A DNA stretch of 6,128 bases from assembly GCA_023151145.1 (NCBI GenBank), contig JAKLJM010000144.1, forward strand, positions 1 to 6,128. The letters run 5' to 3'. The notes under the pieces are model-generated. The model was given only the letters and a program-made list of their open reading frames with translations, had not been told where the DNA came from and searched no databases. The first letter of the stretch is position 1; each line of letters begins with the position of its first letter. The position numbers and the translations under genes were made by a program. Source of the stretch: Bacteriovoracaceae bacterium (GTDB lineage: Bacteria > Bdellovibrionota > Bacteriovoracia > Bacteriovoracales > Bacteriovoracaceae). Shown here piece after piece: positions 4,823 to 6,128 of this stretch.

Positions 4823-6128
4823 CTAAGCTTTTTCGGAAAACTCTTTAATGATCTTTAGAGCTTCTTCGGTCTTCTTATAAGCATTTTTTTTCTTTTCTTC
4901 AAGTGAACCGTTGGTTTCTCTAATCATTAAATAAAACTTTATTTTAGGCTCTGTGCCAGAAGGACGAGCATACAATTGGTTGCCACTTTGGAAGAAAAAA
5001 CCAAGGACATTACTTTTTGGTAATCCTTCTATTCCTAATTTATAGTCTTTGAGCGTTTCTAGTTCTTCAAAAGCAAGTGGAGAGTGTTTCATTTCTCTTA
5101 GATTATTCATAATGCGAGCAATCTTTTCTTGGCCTTCAATGCCAAAATAATCAATGGAAAGAACAGTCTCATGAGAGAAACCAAACTCAGCATAAATTTT
5201 ATCGAGAGCTTCATTGAGATTTAGCCCTTGAAGTTTGTAAAATAGAGCAACTTCGGCCATCAGTGTAACGGAGCTAATGCCGTCTTTGTCACGAGCAAAA
5301 GTGTGGCTTAAGTAGCCAAAAGATTCTTCAGTGGCAAAGATAAAGTTTTTTTCTGGAGCCGTATGTTCAAGCTCGTTCATCTTTCCACAAATCCATTTAA
5401 AGCCGGTTAGAGTATTGTAGGTTTCAACATGAAAGGCTTTGGCGATATGATCTTGAAGTGAAGAAGTCACAATAGATTTTACAAAATAGCTATTCGCTTT
5501 TAATTGTCCCATTTTTTTCTTTTGCGCCAATATATAATGAAGTTTCAAAATTCCAATTTGATTTCCATTAACGTAAATCACTTCATTGTTGCGATCAAGA
5601 AAAGCGACACCTAATCGATCGGTATCGGGATCAGAACCCATGGCTATGTCTGCCCCAGTCTTAATCATTAAATCCACGGCCATTTTAAGTGCTGAAGGAT
5701 TTTCAGGATTTGGACTTTTAACAGTGGGGAAATTACCATTCGGTTGTGCTTGTTCGCTAACCACTTCAATATTTTTGAAGCCAATATTTTTTAGTGCAGT
5801 CGTACAAGGAATGAGACCTGCTCCATGAATGGGAGTGTAGACAATCTTTAATTCATTTCCTCTCTCAAGACATAATTTTTTATCCACGACAGTTGATTCA
5901 ATTGCGCGATGATACTTTGATTCCATTTCTTCGTTCATCCAGTGAATGAGTCCTCGGGATAAACCAGCTTCAAAATCCATGTATTGAATCAGAGAAAAAT
6001 CTTGTAATTGGTTGTAGTGATGAATGATGTTTTCATCATAAGGAGGTGTGACTTGTGCACCATCGGCCCAAAAAACTTTAAAGCCGTTATATTCTGGAGG
6101 ATTATGTGATGCTGTCACCATGACGCCC
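4823..6128 (-). CDS. Alpha-D-phosphohexomutase (phosphoglucomutase, PGM2/PgcA-like), N-terminus outside window
   Basis: Likely interconverts glucose 1-phosphate and glucose 6-phosphate through a phosphoserine intermediate; phosphomannomutase or phosphopentomutase activity cannot be excluded. The Met codon at 6121 is internal: the two codons before it read Gly-Val, giving GVMVTASHNPPEYNGFK, the catalytic phosphoserine loop. In PgcA-like enzymes this lies roughly 140 residues from the N-terminus, so about that much is missing. Counting from that Met: catalytic Ser5; metal loop DPDTDRLG (164-171), with the three Asp that bind Mg2+; sugar-specificity loop GFKW (240-243); EES (265-267); and phosphate-binding loop RPSGTEPKIKFYL (386-398). 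TLTGFKW and TASHNPPEYNGFKV point to the PGM2/PgcA branch rather than E. coli Pgm or bacterial ManB/GlmM. All four catalytic loops are intact. The C-terminus is Lys/Glu-rich. It is the upstream partner of queC; the promoter lies off the right edge. Confidence 0.95.
   Translation of the reverse strand, partial: GVMVTASHNPPEYNGFKVFWADGAQVTPPYDENIIHHYNQLQDFSLIQYMDFEAGLSRGLIHWMNEEMESKYHRAIESTVVDKKLCLERGNELKIVYTPIHGAGLIPCTTALKNIGFKNIEVVSEQAQPNGNFPTVKSPNPENPSALKMAVDLMIKTGADIAMGSDPDTDRLGVAFLDRNNEVIYVNGNQIGILKLHYILAQKKKMGQLKANSYFVKSIVTSSLQDHIAKAFHVETYNTLTGFKWICGKMNELEHTAPEKNFIFATEESFGYLSHTFARDKDGISSVTLMAEVALFYKLQGLNLNEALDKIYAEFGFSHETVLSIDYFGIEGQEKIARIMNNLREMKHSPLAFEELETLKDYKLGIEGLPKSNVLGFFFQSGNQLYARPSGTEPKIKFYLMIRETNGSLEEKKKNAYKKTEEALKIIKEFSEKA

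Noticed and set aside
4826..4848. TTTTC/GAAAA inverted repeat near the end of the phosphohexomutase gene as a terminator
   Set aside because: The stem is about 4 A/T pairs, lies in coding sequence and has no strong T tract; queC follows closely on the same strand.
5586..5828. Plus-strand open frame of 80 codons inside the phosphohexomutase gene
   Set aside because: It is antisense to the metal-binding loop region of the mutase and has no supporting features.

Overview
This is an AT-rich, densely coding stretch of chromosome from a Gram-negative-type bacterium. The envelope evidence is a predicted outer-membrane lipoprotein, a second exported protein and a class 2 (quinone-dependent) PyrD. 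Low GC, a single-type DnaE and a CsgG/FlgT-like lipoprotein would fit a low-GC member of the Bdellovibrionota (Bacteriovorax/Halobacteriovorax-like). That placement is a weak guess, because no rRNA or other marker is present.

Layout. Positions 1-4095 carry four tightly packed plus-strand genes. They are the 3' end of dnaE (replicative DNA polymerase III alpha, entering from the left edge), an exported protein of unknown function (1097-2113), a lipoprotein with a CsgG/LpoB-like domain and a FlgT-C-like tail (2135-3061), and pyrD (3061-4095). Junctions are an 11-nt overlap, a 21-nt gap with a Shine-Dalgarno site, and a 1-nt TAGTG overlap, so co-transcription and translational coupling are likely. 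Positions 4101-6128 carry two minus-strand genes. An alpha-D-phosphohexomutase, whose N-terminus lies beyond the right edge, is followed 20 nt later by queC. The two blocks converge with only 5 nt between the pyrD and queC stop codons.

How the genes relate. dnaE (replication), pyrD (pyrimidine synthesis), queC (7-deazaguanine/queuosine synthesis) and the phosphohexomutase (sugar phosphate supply) are housekeeping genes with no obvious joint pathway. The only accessory-like part is the pair of envelope genes between dnaE and pyrD. They may work together at the cell envelope, but their role cannot be read from sequence alone.

There is no stretch over 300 bases without a gene. I see no RNA gene, CRISPR array, insertion sequence, attachment site, origin or intrinsic terminator. 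Promoters for both transcription units must lie outside the window. I found no clear sign of a new biological system. The points worth a second look are a degenerate clamp-binding motif in DnaE, the envelope gene pair, a Gly-to-Ser change in a conserved PyrD loop, and the terminator-free convergent junction.
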